Below, piece by piece: positions 45,744 through 57,601 of a stretch of 64,000 nucleotides of DNA (position 1 is its first letter; each line of letters begins with the position of its first letter). Position numbers and translations under genes: made by a program. Under the pieces are notes generated by a model. The model saw only the letters and a list, made by a program, of their open reading frames with translations, searched no databases and was not told where the DNA came from. The stretch is from positions 113,744,001-113,808,000 of the forward strand of contig CM032231.1 of the NCBI GenBank assembly GCA_019009955.1, given 5' to 3'. Origin of the DNA: Riptortus pedestris. Its lineage: Eukaryota; Arthropoda; Insecta; Hemiptera; Alydidae.

Positions 45744-45880
45744 AGATTTCCCTTAATTGAAATCAGCTATTGAGGTCGTACTCATGACGCGATTTTCGAA
45801 AATTTTCTTCAGATGTCCATCGATCCTACCTAGGAGATGACGAAAATGAGGTCCGTTCAGAATTATATATATATCTATCT
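45744..45880 (+). mobile_element. HINE-like element, subfamily A2, 5' part (interrupted by Helitron)
   Basis: 5' palindrome (AGATTTCCCTTAATTGAAAT), block A and a TA/TATC microsatellite. A Helitron follows, and block B resumes at 47900. Confidence 0.8.
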
Positions 45881-45917
45881 ATCTATCTATCTATCTATAC
45901 ATATATCTATATATATA

Positions 45918-47807
45918 TAAAATTGTAACCTCTGTCTGTACATTGATTTTTTTCGCGAAATTTCACGATAACTTTTCGTTTCACATGTCATAGACACCAT
46001 AACTGCATTTTGTTTCTTTGGTGTCTGTTTGTTTGTTTGTTTATTTGTTTGTTTGTTTGTTTGTTACCTTTTCACGCATAAACGGCTTTTGAACCCGAAT
46101 TTTATGAAACTTGGTATGTATATTACTACTAGCCCAACTTAGACTTTAGGCTATACTAATATTCTCTAAGAATAACAGGAGTGGGGGTTATAAGGGAGGC
46201 CTGAAATTAAAAATAGCGATATTTCGTTTCCTATTGTTTTTTCGGCAAATATGAACATTACAAAAGTTGTTTATTTTGTAATTTAGAGTAACTTTTATTA
46301 TGTGCACTTTTGCCATATAAGGAAGTATAAATGCGTTATACGCTAAAAACTATAGCGGGAGTCCACAATTTTATTTGGCACAAAAAGATCTCAACCGACT
46401 AAACCAAACTCTGGTATGTGAATTAGTACTAAACGCCTTCCTTTATAATAAGCCATAATACTAACATTTCTAGGGCACGGGCAGGAGTGGGGTTATAAGG
46501 GAGGGCCCTGAAATTAAAAATAGTGATATTTTCGGGGGGTTTCCGTATTGCTTTTTCAGCAAATATGCACATAAACAAAAGTTGTTTAATTTGTTATTTA
46601 GAGTAACTTTTGTTTATATGCACTTTTGCCGTATACGGAAGTATAAAGGCGTTATTACGCTAAACATTATAGCGGGAGTCAACAATTTTTATTTGGCACA
46701 AAAGACTCAACCGAACTAAAATAAAAACACTCAGAATGTTGTATTAGCACTAACCGCCATGGCCTTCCTTATAATAAGTACATACTAACATTTCTAGGGA
46801 CGGGCAGGAGTGGAGGTGGGGGATTTTAGTAAGGCAGGCCCGAAATTAATAATAATGATTTCCTATTTGGGTATTCTGCAAATATGCACATAACAAAAGT
46901 TGTTTTATTTTTGTGTTATTTAAGAGAAATTTGACTCAACACTTCATTTACAATATGTTAAACTACCAGGTACCTCTCCTGAAAAAATTAATTCCAAATG
47001 TATGTCAATATTTATTTTCTCCTTATTAATTCAAATCTATGCATAATGCCTCAGGAGACGGTGGAAATATGAACAATATGCAGAGACCCAGTGAAGTCTT
47101 ACATAAAAAAAATAATTTTATTATTAAACAAATGCCAACCAACGGGTATAATTAACCGCTAAACACTGGTCAACGGGGTAAATGTTCAAAATATTGTGCA
47201 AAGTAAAGCCTTGCCAAAAATATACCATCACCAATTCAGCCTCAAATGAATAATATAATAATACTTTTGAATCAATATTTTAAGGAGATACTATGGAGAT
47301 GCTGGAGCTGGAAGGAGGTCGGAGCCTAAACAGTTAAATTGAGTTAATTTAATTTCCTGTGAAATGCTGGCATTACTGGAAAATGATTTCCACTGAGCTC
47401 TTACTATTACCGATATATAATCTAATGTTACAAATAACAATTGTTTAAAACTATTTGGTGGCTCGGATTGGTTTTTTGACAGGAAATAAGTTTCATTATA
47501 GAGGACATTTTAATTGTAATAAATGCTATCCACGACGATTTAATGGTTTGAAGTATTCAAAAAGGTGAGTTGGAAAAAGTTGGAGAGTGATAGATTAGGA
47601 ACACAATTTTTATTTATTCTTTCAAAAATTAATATTTCTTCATCTATACGTCGCCTGCCTGACCCTCACGGGAAAACAATGCGCCCAGACGGGAAGTGTA
47701 GTAAACATTGAAAGCCTTGCTCAAAAAAAATAAAAATAAAAATCACATATTATCCATTCAGCCTCAAAACTGATTATCACCGAGCGAAAGCCGGGTACCT
47801 TAGCTAG
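45918..47807 (+). mobile_element. Non-autonomous Helitron, full length
   Basis: 5' end AATTGTAACCTCTGTCTGTA CATTGATTTTTTTCGCG, then a (GTTT)n tract (46027-46065), three ~310-bp monomers (each with aggagtgggg...gaaattaaaaatag...caaaagttgtt) and a unique 3' region. The hairpin CCGAGCGAAAGCCGGG is followed by TACCTTAG, CTAG (47804-47807) and T. The outer 5' base is hidden in (TA)n. No Rep/helicase coding. Confidence 0.85.
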
Positions 47808-47836
47808 TATATATTATATATATATGATATATATAT

Positions 47837-47867
<31 letters not shown>

Positions 47868-47899
47868 AGATTGATATAATATATATATATATATATATA

Positions 47900-48354
47900 T
47901 ATTTGTCTGTTAACGCTTCTAGCGGTCGCAAATTTTTGTTTGATCGTTGCTAAACTCGATTATTTAAACGTTTTTAATGGAAAAAGACAGATCAAGTTCG
48001 TTAATGGCTGAAAATCGGACCAGTAGGAGGGGGGGGGAGGGTTTAGAGGGGGGGATTAACTGAAAAATTCCAAATATCTTCGCTACCTTACGTCGGATCA
48101 AATGATTGTATAGAACCAATCATATTGTAAATTAAATTTACTATAAATATGGCTCTATACATTTATTCTCTATCTTGTATATTAACTGATATATTTGCAT
48201 TTTTATTAAATTTGGGCCGACAACGGAGTTTCCCGCCAAAAGCTAGTTCGGCCCTTTGCCGTAACTGTTCGGCTCTCGTATGGAGATTTCTCTATTGTAT
48301 AACTTCACGTGGGAAATCTGCTTAGTTTACGCAGCCCCTGCGTGACGGACTTTT
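47900..48354 (+). mobile_element. HINE-like element, subfamily A2, 3' part
   Basis: Block B (gttaacgcttctagcggtcg), G-run, A2 block (ttcggccctttgccgtaact), GGGAAATCTGCTTAGTTTAC, hairpin and GACGGACTTTTT. Completes the element begun at 45744. Confidence 0.85.
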
Positions 48355-48563
48355 TAGTTTGGTTTTATGAGCATTTTTCCAAGCCTTAGTATATTCGTCA
48401 ATTTCCTCCGGTTTCTTTTTGTCACAGGCACCCGTTTTCGCGACGAACTAAAAGGGTTAAATAAGACAGTAAAAAAAGTAAAAATTCCCTGTTGAAAACG
48501 TTTGAATTGCTTGTACCAAGCCAGTGAATGACCCACTGTATTGGTTTAATAGTAAGTACATAA

Positions 48564-49248
48564 TAGTTATTTATTATACAAGTGATGAAAGTAGATCATT
48601 TTACAACTCGAGGTGAAACGTTTACCCACACGAGCCGAAAGCGAGTGTGGTAATTTCACGAGAGTTGTAAATTCTACTTTTCGTCACGAGGTGAAATATT
48701 AAATTTTTCCTGTAATCGTGTAATAACATGTATCAGATCTAACCAGAATATGAAACAAAATTAGGATGTTGTGTAGATTATGGTATGTATGTTGGTAGGT
48801 TTATAAGCATGGTTGTGGAAAGGTTTATAGAGCATAGTTATAAAAACAACTAGTGATGATTGTGAAGTAGTTCAGTTAATAACAAGTTCAGTTAATAACA
48901 GCGCAGGTTATTAAAACAAGGAAGGTAAATTATTATTATATTTAAATTTTAAAGATATATTGATTATTTCCGCCAATAAATACATCACATTTCAATTTAT
49001 TTTGTTAAAATAAATTCTTACAATGTTAAGAAACATTTAAAAAGCAATTTTAATTATCCAACTTCAAATTATTTTTTAATTTATATTTATTACTAATTAA
49101 GAAGGCAATTCACTAATTAAGAAGGCAATTCACTTTCTTCACTTGTGAAGAAAGTGATTACTTTCTTCACTCTTTTGCAAAATGTTTCACTTTCTTCACT
49201 CATTTCAGTTTAGTAATGTTACCATTATTCAACGATTACAGAAAAAAG
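48564..49248 (+). mobile_element. Solo arm of the long-inverted-repeat transposon
   Basis: Same sequence and orientation as 4017-4618, from TAGTTATTTATTATAC to CAACGATTACAGAAAAA, with TAA directly outside the tip. No opposite arm follows. It has more single-base insertions than the other two arms and a local duplication of aattaagaaggcaattcact. Confidence 0.8.
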
Positions 49249-49635
49249 CAGTTCATGACGAATATCGACAAGACAGTATATAGGCATCTCACTAAGCATT
49301 ATTTATCCAGAGTCTGCAGAAATGACGAGCACGGGACATCTGGATACATTCCTGGTAGATGGATCACGTTCTCGTTGTTCTAAGGAGACCTTCTCAAGCG
49401 TAACCTCCGGAAGGCGGCAATTTTCCATGGACTATTGAAAATTAGGAGCCCCATAGAGGTAGGGGACCGAGAAACGGTTTAGAATATTTTCGGCTTTTGT
49501 GTCTTATGCTTTAAAGAAAAATAATAAGAACGATCATTCAATTGTAGTAGAAAAATATTTATCACGATCAGTACAGAGATTGCAGAGCCGCTAGTTAGAA
49601 GAATCTCAGACATATCTTTCCCAGTGATCTTTAGC
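49249..49635. other. Unannotated stretch
   Basis: Slightly GC-richer; no gene recognised. Confidence 0.35.
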
Positions 49636-49870
49636 TATTTAGCAGATTTCCCTTAGGTTGTACTAATGACTCGATTTTCGACCAATTTCTATCCTACCCA
49701 GGAGATGAAAAAATTAGTTTCTTTCGAAATCACACACACAACACGAACAACACAACACACAACACACACACCACACACCCTCGCACACACACACCACACA
49801 ACGACACACTCCATGTGTGCGTGTGTGTGTGTAATTATCGAAAGATAACTCATTTTTGTCGTCTCCTGGG
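49636..49870 (+). mobile_element. HINE 5' part with (CA)n, probably of the C-type copy ending at 51376
   Basis: TTTAGCAGATTTCCCTTAGG, block A, then a CA-rich tract (49731-49815) and an inverted scrap of block A (actcatttttgtcgtctcct). A Helitron follows immediately. Confidence 0.6.
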
Positions 49871-49894
49871 ATATATATGTAATATATACTAATA

Positions 49895-51010
49895 CTAGCT
49901 CAGATACCCGGCTTCGTCTCGGGAATTCATTTTAAGGACTGAATGTTGGATGGTATTTTTTACAATTTTTTGATGGCAAGGCTTTTACACCGTCCCAGTG
50001 TTTAGGGTTAATACCCGTCCTTTCTGTAGATTTGTTAATAATAAAAGTAATTTTCCTATGTAAGGACTTCACTGTCCTACATATTTCCCGTTTCCTGTGC
50101 ATTATGCATAGATTTGAATTATTAAGGAGAAAATTATTGACATACATTTGAATTTAATTTTTTCAGGTGAGGTACCTGGTTAGTTCATATTGAAAAGAAG
50201 TGGATGAGCAAATTTCTTCTAAATAACAAATAATGAACAGACTTTTGTTATGTTGCATATTATGCCGAAACCCCAATAGGAAAATTCATAATATTAATTA
50301 ATTTCAGGGCTCCCTTATAACCCGCACTCCTGCCCGTCCCTAGAAATGCTAGTATAGCTTATTATAATGAAGGCGTTAGTACTAATTCTCATACCGAGTT
50401 TGGTTTAATTCGGTTGACCTTTAGTGCCAAATAAAATTGTGGACTCCCGCTATAGCTTATAGCGTATAACTCATTTATACTTCCGTATACGGCAAAAGTG
50501 CATATAACAAAAGTTACTCTAAATAACAAAATAAGCAACTTTTGTTATGTGCATATTTGCCAAAACCCCAATAGGAAATCATTATTATTAATTTCAGGCC
50601 TCCCTTATAACCCCCACTCCTGCCCGACCCTAGAAATGCTAGTATGGCTTATTATAATGAAGGCGTTAGTACTAATTAACATAGCGAGTTTTGGTTTAGT
50701 TCGGTTGAATTCTTTTGTGGCCAAATAAAATTGATGGACTCCCGCTATAGTTTTTATAAGCGTATAACTCATATTATGCTTCCGTATACGGCAAAAGTAC
50801 ATATAACAAAAGTTACTCCTAAATGATCAAAATAAACAACTTTTGTTATTGTACATATTTGCTGAAAAAGCAATAGGAAACCGAAAATGTATCGCTAATT
50901 TTCATTTCAGGCCTCCCTTATAACCCCCCCTCCGGCCCGTTCCGAGACATGTTAGTTTAGCTTATTCTAAGGCAATCAATCAATGTACAGACAGAGGTTA
51001 CAATTTTATA
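49895..51010 (-). mobile_element. Non-autonomous Helitron
   Basis: CTAG (49895-49898), GCTCAGATA, then CCCGGCTTCGTCTCGGG as the inverted 3' hairpin. Three monomers follow (ggctcccttataacccgcac at 50306, ggcctcccttataaccccca at 50597 and 50909; spacing ~300 bp). The 5' end is gtacagacagaggttacaat. Confidence 0.82.
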
Positions 51011-51064
51011 TATATATATATCTATATATATATATATATATATATATATAGATATATATATATA

Positions 51065-51376
51065 TCATCTATACCATACTCAATAGTTACCGTGAAATTC
51101 AACTCGATGGGGATGAAATCGAATAAGGAAAATGGGGGGGGGGGTAGGTTCAGAAATTCTAAATTCTCCTTCATATGAGTGAATCGAAAAAATTTATAGA
51201 ACAAATCGTGTTAAAAGATTGATGGTCAACAAATGTTGTTCTATAATTTTATTTGTAACTCGTATAATCAAAGGGAACTTATTCGTATCTTCTAGTTTTC
51301 AGTCATCAGTAGGTTATTAGTGCGTCATACCAGCACGTGGGAAATCTGATAGTTTACGCAGGCCCTGACTGACGTT
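51065..51376 (+). mobile_element. HINE-like element, subfamily C, 3' part
   Basis: C-type block (aacaaatcgtgttaaaagat), G-run, cgtcataccagcacgtggga and AATCTGATAGTTTACGCAGG with a decayed hairpin. Confidence 0.65.
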
Positions 51377-51557
51377 TTTTATTTTGTTAAAATATGTTTA
51401 TAATAAAGACCAAAGTTTCTTCAGTAAACTTTCAATGAAATATCTAACGTCGTAAATCTCTCGAGAGTTCGGTGACTATTTACAATAATATAAATAAATA
51501 AGGTAATTAATTAACTACACAAGAAAATGAATTGCTAGACTACCTCATCACAAAAAA

Positions 51558-52129
51558 AAAGTCCGCCACGCAGGGTCGGCGTAGGCTAAGCAGATTTCCC
51601 ACGTGAAGGTTTACAATACATAAATCTTCATACCTTAACAGTAAACCCCGCCGTGAATATTAAGTAAACAAATTCAAGTGACAATGAAAAATCTTTCAGT
51701 CAATATACATTTTAATAAGCCCCAAAAAGAAGAGAGTCCGATTTGTAAACAAACAGGTAAGCCAACCTCTTAGAGCTGAAAGACAAAAATATTCTTGACT
51801 GGAAAGAAAATAATTACTGAAATATATCTGAATATAATATATTAAGTTTATTGGAAATACTATTTACTATATTTAGTGCTGCAATTTATAATGAACCAGA
51901 GTAATTTGTATCACAATAACTCTAATTTTAGTAATTCAAGAACAAAAAACCGGGGAGGGGGTTCATCAGAACGTATATGCATGTATCTCATCTAGAAACG
52001 ATTTGTTGGAAACAATATTTGGTATTTTAGCTTGAACAGTTATGATTTGTTGGCTTCTTCATAACATGCGATGGCAGTATGATGGTAACGATCAAACAAT
52101 AATTGCGACCGTTAGAGCGTTGTTAACAG

Positions 52130-52130
<1 letters not shown>
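51558..52130 (-). mobile_element. HINE-like element, subfamily B, 3' part (interrupted by Helitron)
   Basis: AAAAGTCCGCCACGCAGGGT, subterminal repeat CTAAGCAGATTTCCCACG, B-type region, then a truncated block B (acgatcaaacaataattgcg) and (TA)n. Block A scraps appear beyond the Helitron at 53195-53245. Confidence 0.75.
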
Positions 52131-52160
<30 letters not shown>

Positions 52161-53150
52161 CTAGCTCAAATACCCGGCTTCGCTCGGGAATTCATTTGAG
52201 GCTGAATGGTGATGGTATATTTTTGGCAAGGCTTTATTTTGCACAATATTTTGACATTTACCCGTCCCAGTGTTTAGGGGTAACACCCGTCGTTTCTGGG
52301 GATTTGTTAATAATCAAATTAATTTTTTATGTAAGTCTTCACTGTCCTCCATATTGTCATAATTCCCGTTTCCTGTGCATTATGCATAGATTTGAATTTT
52401 TAAGAACAAAATATTAACATACATTTGAATTATTTTTTCCCGGTGAGGTACCTCATAGTTCATATTAAAAAGAATTGTTGAGAAAATTTCTCTAAATAAC
52501 AAAATAAACAACTTTTGGCATGTGCTTATTTGCAGAAAACCCAATAGAAAACGAAATACCACTTTTATTTCAGACCTCCCTTACAACCCCCACTCCTGCC
52601 CGTCCCTAGAAATGTTGGTATGGCTTGTTAAAATGAAGGAATTAGTCCTAATACACGTACCGAGTTTTATTTAGTTCGGTTGATTCTTTTGTGCCAATTA
52701 AAATTTTGACTACCGCTATAATTTTTAGCGTATAACGCCTTTATACTTCGGTATACGACGATAGTGTATATAACAAAAGTTTCTCTAAATAACAAAATAA
52801 ACAACTTTTGTTATGTGCATATTTGCCGAAACCCCAATAGGAAACGAAATATCGCTATTTTTAATTGCAGGCTTCCCTTATAACCCCCACTCCTGTTCGT
52901 CTCAGAGGATATTAATATAGCCTAAAGTCTAAGTTGGGTTAGTAGTAATATACATACCAAGATTCATACAATTCGGTTAAGCCGTTTATGCGTGAAAAGG
53001 TAACAAACAAACAAATAAACAAACAAACAAACAAACAGACACCAAAGAAACAAAATGCAGTTATGGTGTCTATGACATGTGAAACGAAAAGTTATCTTGA
53101 AATTTCGCGAAAAAAATCAATGTACAGACAGAGGTTACAATTTTATATAT
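52161..53150 (-). mobile_element. Non-autonomous Helitron, full length
   Basis: CTAG (52161-52164), CTCAAATA, hairpin CCCGGCTTCGCTCGGG, 3' region, two monomers, an (AAAC)n tract (53007-53037, complement of the GTTT tract at 46.03 kb) and the 5' end ...gtacagacagaggttacaat in (TA)n. The cleanest minus-strand copy. Confidence 0.87.
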
Positions 53151-53194
53151 ATATTATATATATGTGTGTGTGTGTGTGTGTTGTTGTTGTTGTT

Positions 53195-53352
53195 GTTGGG
53201 GGCTTAATTTTCGTCATCTCCTGGATCGACGTCCAGAGACTCAGTCGCTCGAAGTAAAAATTTGATGAGTAATATTAATAAGGACAATTGAGTGATAAAC
53301 AAACAACGAGTTCGAGTTAAAAATGTAGAGCATTGAACGTTTAACAGACAAT
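53195..53352 (-). mobile_element. HINE remnants flanking the foldback MITE
   Basis: Block A scrap aattttcgtcatctcctgga (53207-53226) and block B scrap cattgaacgtttaacagaca (53331-53350). Confidence 0.5.
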
Positions 53353-53367
53353 ATATATATATACGAG

Positions 53368-53428
<61 letters not shown>

Positions 53429-53430
<2 letters not shown>

Positions 53431-54019
53431 TGTGTTGTTCTTTTCGGAGCTTTGGTCAATGTTGGTGAAATGAATCTTAGTTTATGCCAATATTTTCGAG
53501 AATTTTATTTATTTTTCTCTTTCCTCAGGGCTGTAGAAAATTACATGTACTACATTATAATATTGCAACATTGGTTGTTATACCATTGTTAATAAAAAGG
53601 TGTGTTTTCCTTATTATTACTTTACCAAGACTAAATAATATTTTACAGACTAGTATACATTCTCTATTGCACTATGACTAGGGTTTATAGTAACCTTCCT
53701 TGTTTTGTTTACATAGCAAATATATATTTACATAGTCTGTAAATATATTTGACATAGTCTGTAAATATATGTACATAGTCTGTAAATATATTTACATAGG
53801 CTGTAAATATATTTAGTCTTGGTAAGTAATCATAAGGACAACACACCTTTTTATAACTATGTATAACACCAATGTGCAATATTATAATGTAAGTAACATG
53901 TAATTTTTACAGGCCCTGAGGAAGAGAAAAATAAAGAATTCTCGAAATATTGGCATAAACTAAGATTCATTTCACGCAAACATTGACCCAAAGCTTTCTC
54001 CGAAAAGAAACAACACACC
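53429..54019. mobile_element. Inverted-repeat MITE with internal ~24-bp repeats
   Basis: GGTGTGTTGTTCTTTTCGGA and TCCGAAAAGAAACAACACAC-C ends. Arms of ~200 bp (53429-53640 and 53815-54019) share atgaatcttagtttatgcca in inverted order. The centre has about five copies of ttacatagtctgtaaatata. It sits inside a (TA)n tract. No transposase. Confidence 0.8.
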
Positions 54020-54060
54020 ACATATAAATACATACCTGGTCGAAAACCAAACAGCACAAT

Positions 54061-54120
<60 letters not shown>

Positions 54121-54122
<2 letters not shown>

Positions 54123-54236
54123 GCCCTCCTTCTCGTTATCTCCTAGGTGTGGACGATGGACCTTGAAAAAGTATTTCAAAAGGCGTCATTCGTAAAACCT
54201 CAATAGCTGTTTGCTCTTAAGTTAAATCTGCTAAAA
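54121..54236 (-). mobile_element. HINE 5' part
   Basis: Block A (tctcgttatctcctaggtgt) and a decayed 5' end (acctcaatagctgtttgctc...aaatctgctaaaac), following the (TA)n at 54062-54120. Confidence 0.65.
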
Positions 54237-55256
54237 CTCAAGAAGCATGGACATTTTCAGGCATAATATGCAAGTGTATAATCCAAAAAATGTTAAATGC
54301 CTTCCGCAATGATTTCATAATGATGTTCTAAAATTATAGTTAAACAAAATCTCAACTCTAAATATATTTTGAGTTTAATGAATTCAAAGCCGTTCAAAAA
54401 CGATAAATGTTATGGTTTGGATAAGCTCTAATTTTAGAATTTAATTAATTAAAGCCTGATGATTATTCTCAAGTTAATTATGTTTGCTTCTGTGTTATAA
54501 TTTGATTCGTGGTAAAGGTTTAATTACTGACTTCATATGAACGATTGGAAATACATTATATTATTCTCGGAACAAACGAAGGAAAACGATGAAAAATATT
54601 GACAGGTATCGGCCTTCACTTACTACAAAAACATGCTTTGAAAATGAAAACCGCAATCATTGAGGAATAATATGACTGTTAGAAGCAACTTGTCATCCAG
54701 GCAACTATCAAAATATGGTATATTACCCACTTTTTCTGTAAGAAATGGTAACCTTTTTATAAAAGTAAAAAGAAGTACTATGACACTAAAGGAGGTCTTA
54801 TGGAGGAAGGTTTGATGAACATCACTTTCACCCGCCGGTTATTGTTAGCAAAGCTATTGTCGTTGCTGTTACAAAAAGCTGCGAACTGATCACGTTAGCG
54901 ATTACCGCACTCTAGCAGGCAAATGAGCTACTGGTCAAAGTAAGAAGCATGTCATCCAGCCAACACGTCCCTCTTGTTCCCCTCCTGCTTTTCTCTTTGC
55001 CCATCTCTATACATTCCATATCGCCGGGTTTCTTTGTATGAGTATGGCGCTATAGTAGCCCAATTAGTTCAACTAGAAAGCAATTAAAGCGGAACTTGAA
55101 AAGATTTTTTTTTTTCTTTATTTATTGCATTTTCACTTCTTATCGAGGTTAAAGTCGTATTGGCAACACCATCCTGTCATATGATCATGCGAATCAATTA
55201 GGTTAGAAAAAATATGAACACGTGGGTGTAAGTTGTCCACTTATTTCAATAGATTA
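54237..55256. other. Unannotated ~1-kb stretch
   Basis: No repeat shared with the window. The part at 54820-55060 is less AT-rich, but I see no reading frame with a recognisable domain and no convincing splice-site pair. Confidence 0.35.
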
Positions 55257-55800
55257 CTAGATAAGGTACCCGGCTTCGACCGGGGAATCATATGAGGCTG
55301 AGTGATGAGGGTATTTTTTGGGGCTTTTCTTTGTACAATATTTTTACATTTTCCCGTCTCAGTGATTAGGATTTACACCTGAATCCGGCGTGCTGGGGAT
55401 ATGTTAATAATAAAAGTATTTGTTTTGTACTTAATTCTACGAAATATACAATATTTTTATATTACCAGTTTCCTGAGCATGTATCTTTTTTTATATATAA
55501 GATAATCATAGATTATCATATTATTATAGACAGAAATACGGAGTTTCGTTGATTTCGATTTAGTCCTCTATAACATTGTTGACCCCTTTTATAGTTTTTC
55601 GTGTATACCTCATTCAAATTTCGTTAAACGACTAAAGTATATATAACAAAAGTTATTCTAAATAACAAAATAAACAGCTTTTGTTATGTGCATATTTGCC
55701 GAAAAACCAATAGGAAACGAATTATCACTGTTTTTAATTTCAGGCCTCCCTTATAACCCCCACTGCTGTTCGTCTCAGAGAATATTAATATAGCCTAAAC
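55257..55800 (-). mobile_element. Helitron, 3' end and one monomer
   Basis: CTAG (55257-55260), ATAAGGTA, hairpin CCCGGCTTCGACCGGGG, 3' region (tgaggctgagtgatgagggt) and one monomer ending gcctcccttataacccccac. 5' end missing. Confidence 0.75.
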
Positions 55801-55825
55801 CTTGGACCATAGCTCGTCCGTTACA

Positions 55826-56061
55826 CTTAATAAAAATGCAAATATCTCGGTTAATATTCAAGATAGAGAAAAAGAGTTTTTGACAAGATTTATAGTAAAT
55901 TTAATTTTCAATTAGATTGGTTCTATACTTCTGTTTGATCCGACGTATAGTAATGGATATATTTCGAAAATCACCCTCCCACTGGTCCGGTTTCAGCCAT
56001 TAACGAACTTATTCGGTCTGTTTACTTTTCGTGTTTGGTGCGACCGCTAGAGCGTTAACAG

Positions 56062-56124
<63 letters not shown>

Positions 56125-56215
56125 ATATCGAACGGACCTCATTTTCGTCATCTCCTGGGTAGGATCGATGGAAATTTGAAGAAATTTTAGGAAAATCGCG
56201 ACATGAGTACGACCC
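55826..56215 (-). mobile_element. HINE-like element, both ends truncated
   Basis: ccgttacacttaataaaaat, block B (shortened: tgcgaccgctagagcgttaa), (TA)n, block A to gacatgagtacgaccct. Confidence 0.75.
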
Positions 56216-56530
56216 TAAAACTAAGCATTGTTTAAAGCCCTATTTCACTGTGGCAATCACGTTTCAAGAACTTTAGGCGGAGAAGAATGCTTTTTCTCGA
56301 TACTTAGAATTGGCCACACCAAATTAACGCACCAATACATGACGTTGCGAAATATAAATATACTGACAGAATGCACAAATCAGCACTTTACCTACGAATA
56401 ACAAGAACTATTGACAGAAAGGGGACAATTTTCATATTTTCATACCTATACGAAATTCATATTCAGCCAAATTTATCATTCAAATTAGGTTTGAGGTGCT
56501 AACTAAATATCAATTATATATATTAACATA
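56216..56530. other. Unannotated AT-rich spacer
   Basis: Nothing recognised. Confidence 0.3.
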
Positions 56531-56903
56531 AAAAGTCCGTCACGCAGGGGCTGCACAATAGAGAAATCTCCATACGAGAGCCGAACAGTTACGGCAAAGG
56601 GCGAACTAGCTCTTGGCGGGAAACTTAATAAAAATGCAAATATCTCGGTTAATATACAAGATAGAGAATAAATGTAAGGAACAATATTTATAGTAAATGT
56701 AATTTACAATAAGATTGATTCTGTACAATTTTGTGATCCGACGTATAGTAACGGAGATATTTTGAATTTTCGAAAATCCTCCCCTCTAAACCCCCCACTG
56801 GTCCTTTCAGCCGTTAACGAACTTGATTCATTTTTTTTTACATAAAACGACTAAATATCGAGTTTGGTAACGATCAAACAAAAATTGCGACCGCTAGAGC
56901 GGT

Positions 56904-57001
<98 letters not shown>

Positions 57002-57052
57002 TTTTGCACGGAAAAAGTACAACCTCAATAGCTGATTTCCCTTAACTAAAAA
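56531..57052 (-). mobile_element. HINE-like element, subfamily A2, with deletions
   Basis: AAAAGTCCGTCACGCAGGGG CTGC joins directly to acaatagagaaatctcc, so the 3' subterminal repeat is deleted. A2 block, block B and a long TA tract (56909-56998) follow. Block A is mostly missing, and the 5' end stops at GATTTCCCTTAA. Confidence 0.8.
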
Positions 57053-57357
57053 CAATCTTCAAGAAACACATGTTCAACTCAGTTCAAATTCAACTCTGTT
57101 TCGGTTTCACCAATATCAACGTTTATGCATTTCTACAAAATTATAGCACATATTCGCCATCAATCTACTTCATCACACTAACGACTCTTATATACTTGCT
57201 TATGTCAATAATAGTGCAAGTAATTCTCAAGCTTATAATACTTATTTATAATTTGACCTCACATATTGACCAGCAAGGATACTCACTAATTTACGTTCAA
57301 CCATACAAACCCCAAGAAACCAACCAATCATCTATCTATTTTTGTTTTTACTGACAT

Positions 57358-57510
57358 ATTTCTACAGATGAGACACCGAACTCACAATCCATTTTTGGGC
57401 GAGTCACAGAGAATCATGGGTTCCAATACCATCCTTGTGAAGAGGGCACTGATGATGGAACGTATGCTCAGAAACCGGTCTGTCGCAAAGAATAAATAAC
57501 TGGGAAGGGA
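57358..57510 (+). other. Coding-like open segment, not assigned
   Basis: After TTTCTACAG at 57359-57367 two frames stay open for ~130 bp in a less AT-rich patch. One reads MRHRTHNPFLGESQRIMGS and the other DETPNSQSIFGRVTENHG. Neither matches a family I know, and no donor site is evident before the stops. It could be chance, or an exon of the same locus as the minus-strand candidate. Confidence 0.2.
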
Positions 57511-57530
57511 CGAGGACTTTCTTTCCTTAC

Positions 57531-57601
57531 CTGAGATAACTCACAATCATCGGAGGTTTGGGTGTCTTCGTTATATTCAACTTCATCGAACAAAGCATCA
57601 T
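57531..57601 (-). CDS. Candidate internal exon of an unknown gene
   Basis: On the minus strand, TGTTTCAG precedes and CAG/GTAAGG follows a 71-bp segment, close to consensus acceptor and donor sites. One frame is open across it: two bases, then 23 codons reading DALFDEVEYNEDTQTSDD and CELSQ. The peptide is acidic, unlike the Lys/Asn/Ile/Phe-rich peptides produced by chance in this AT-rich DNA. The other exons are not identified. The donor flank resembles the 32.8-kb insertion, so a repeat origin must be excluded. No function is proposed. Confidence 0.35.
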
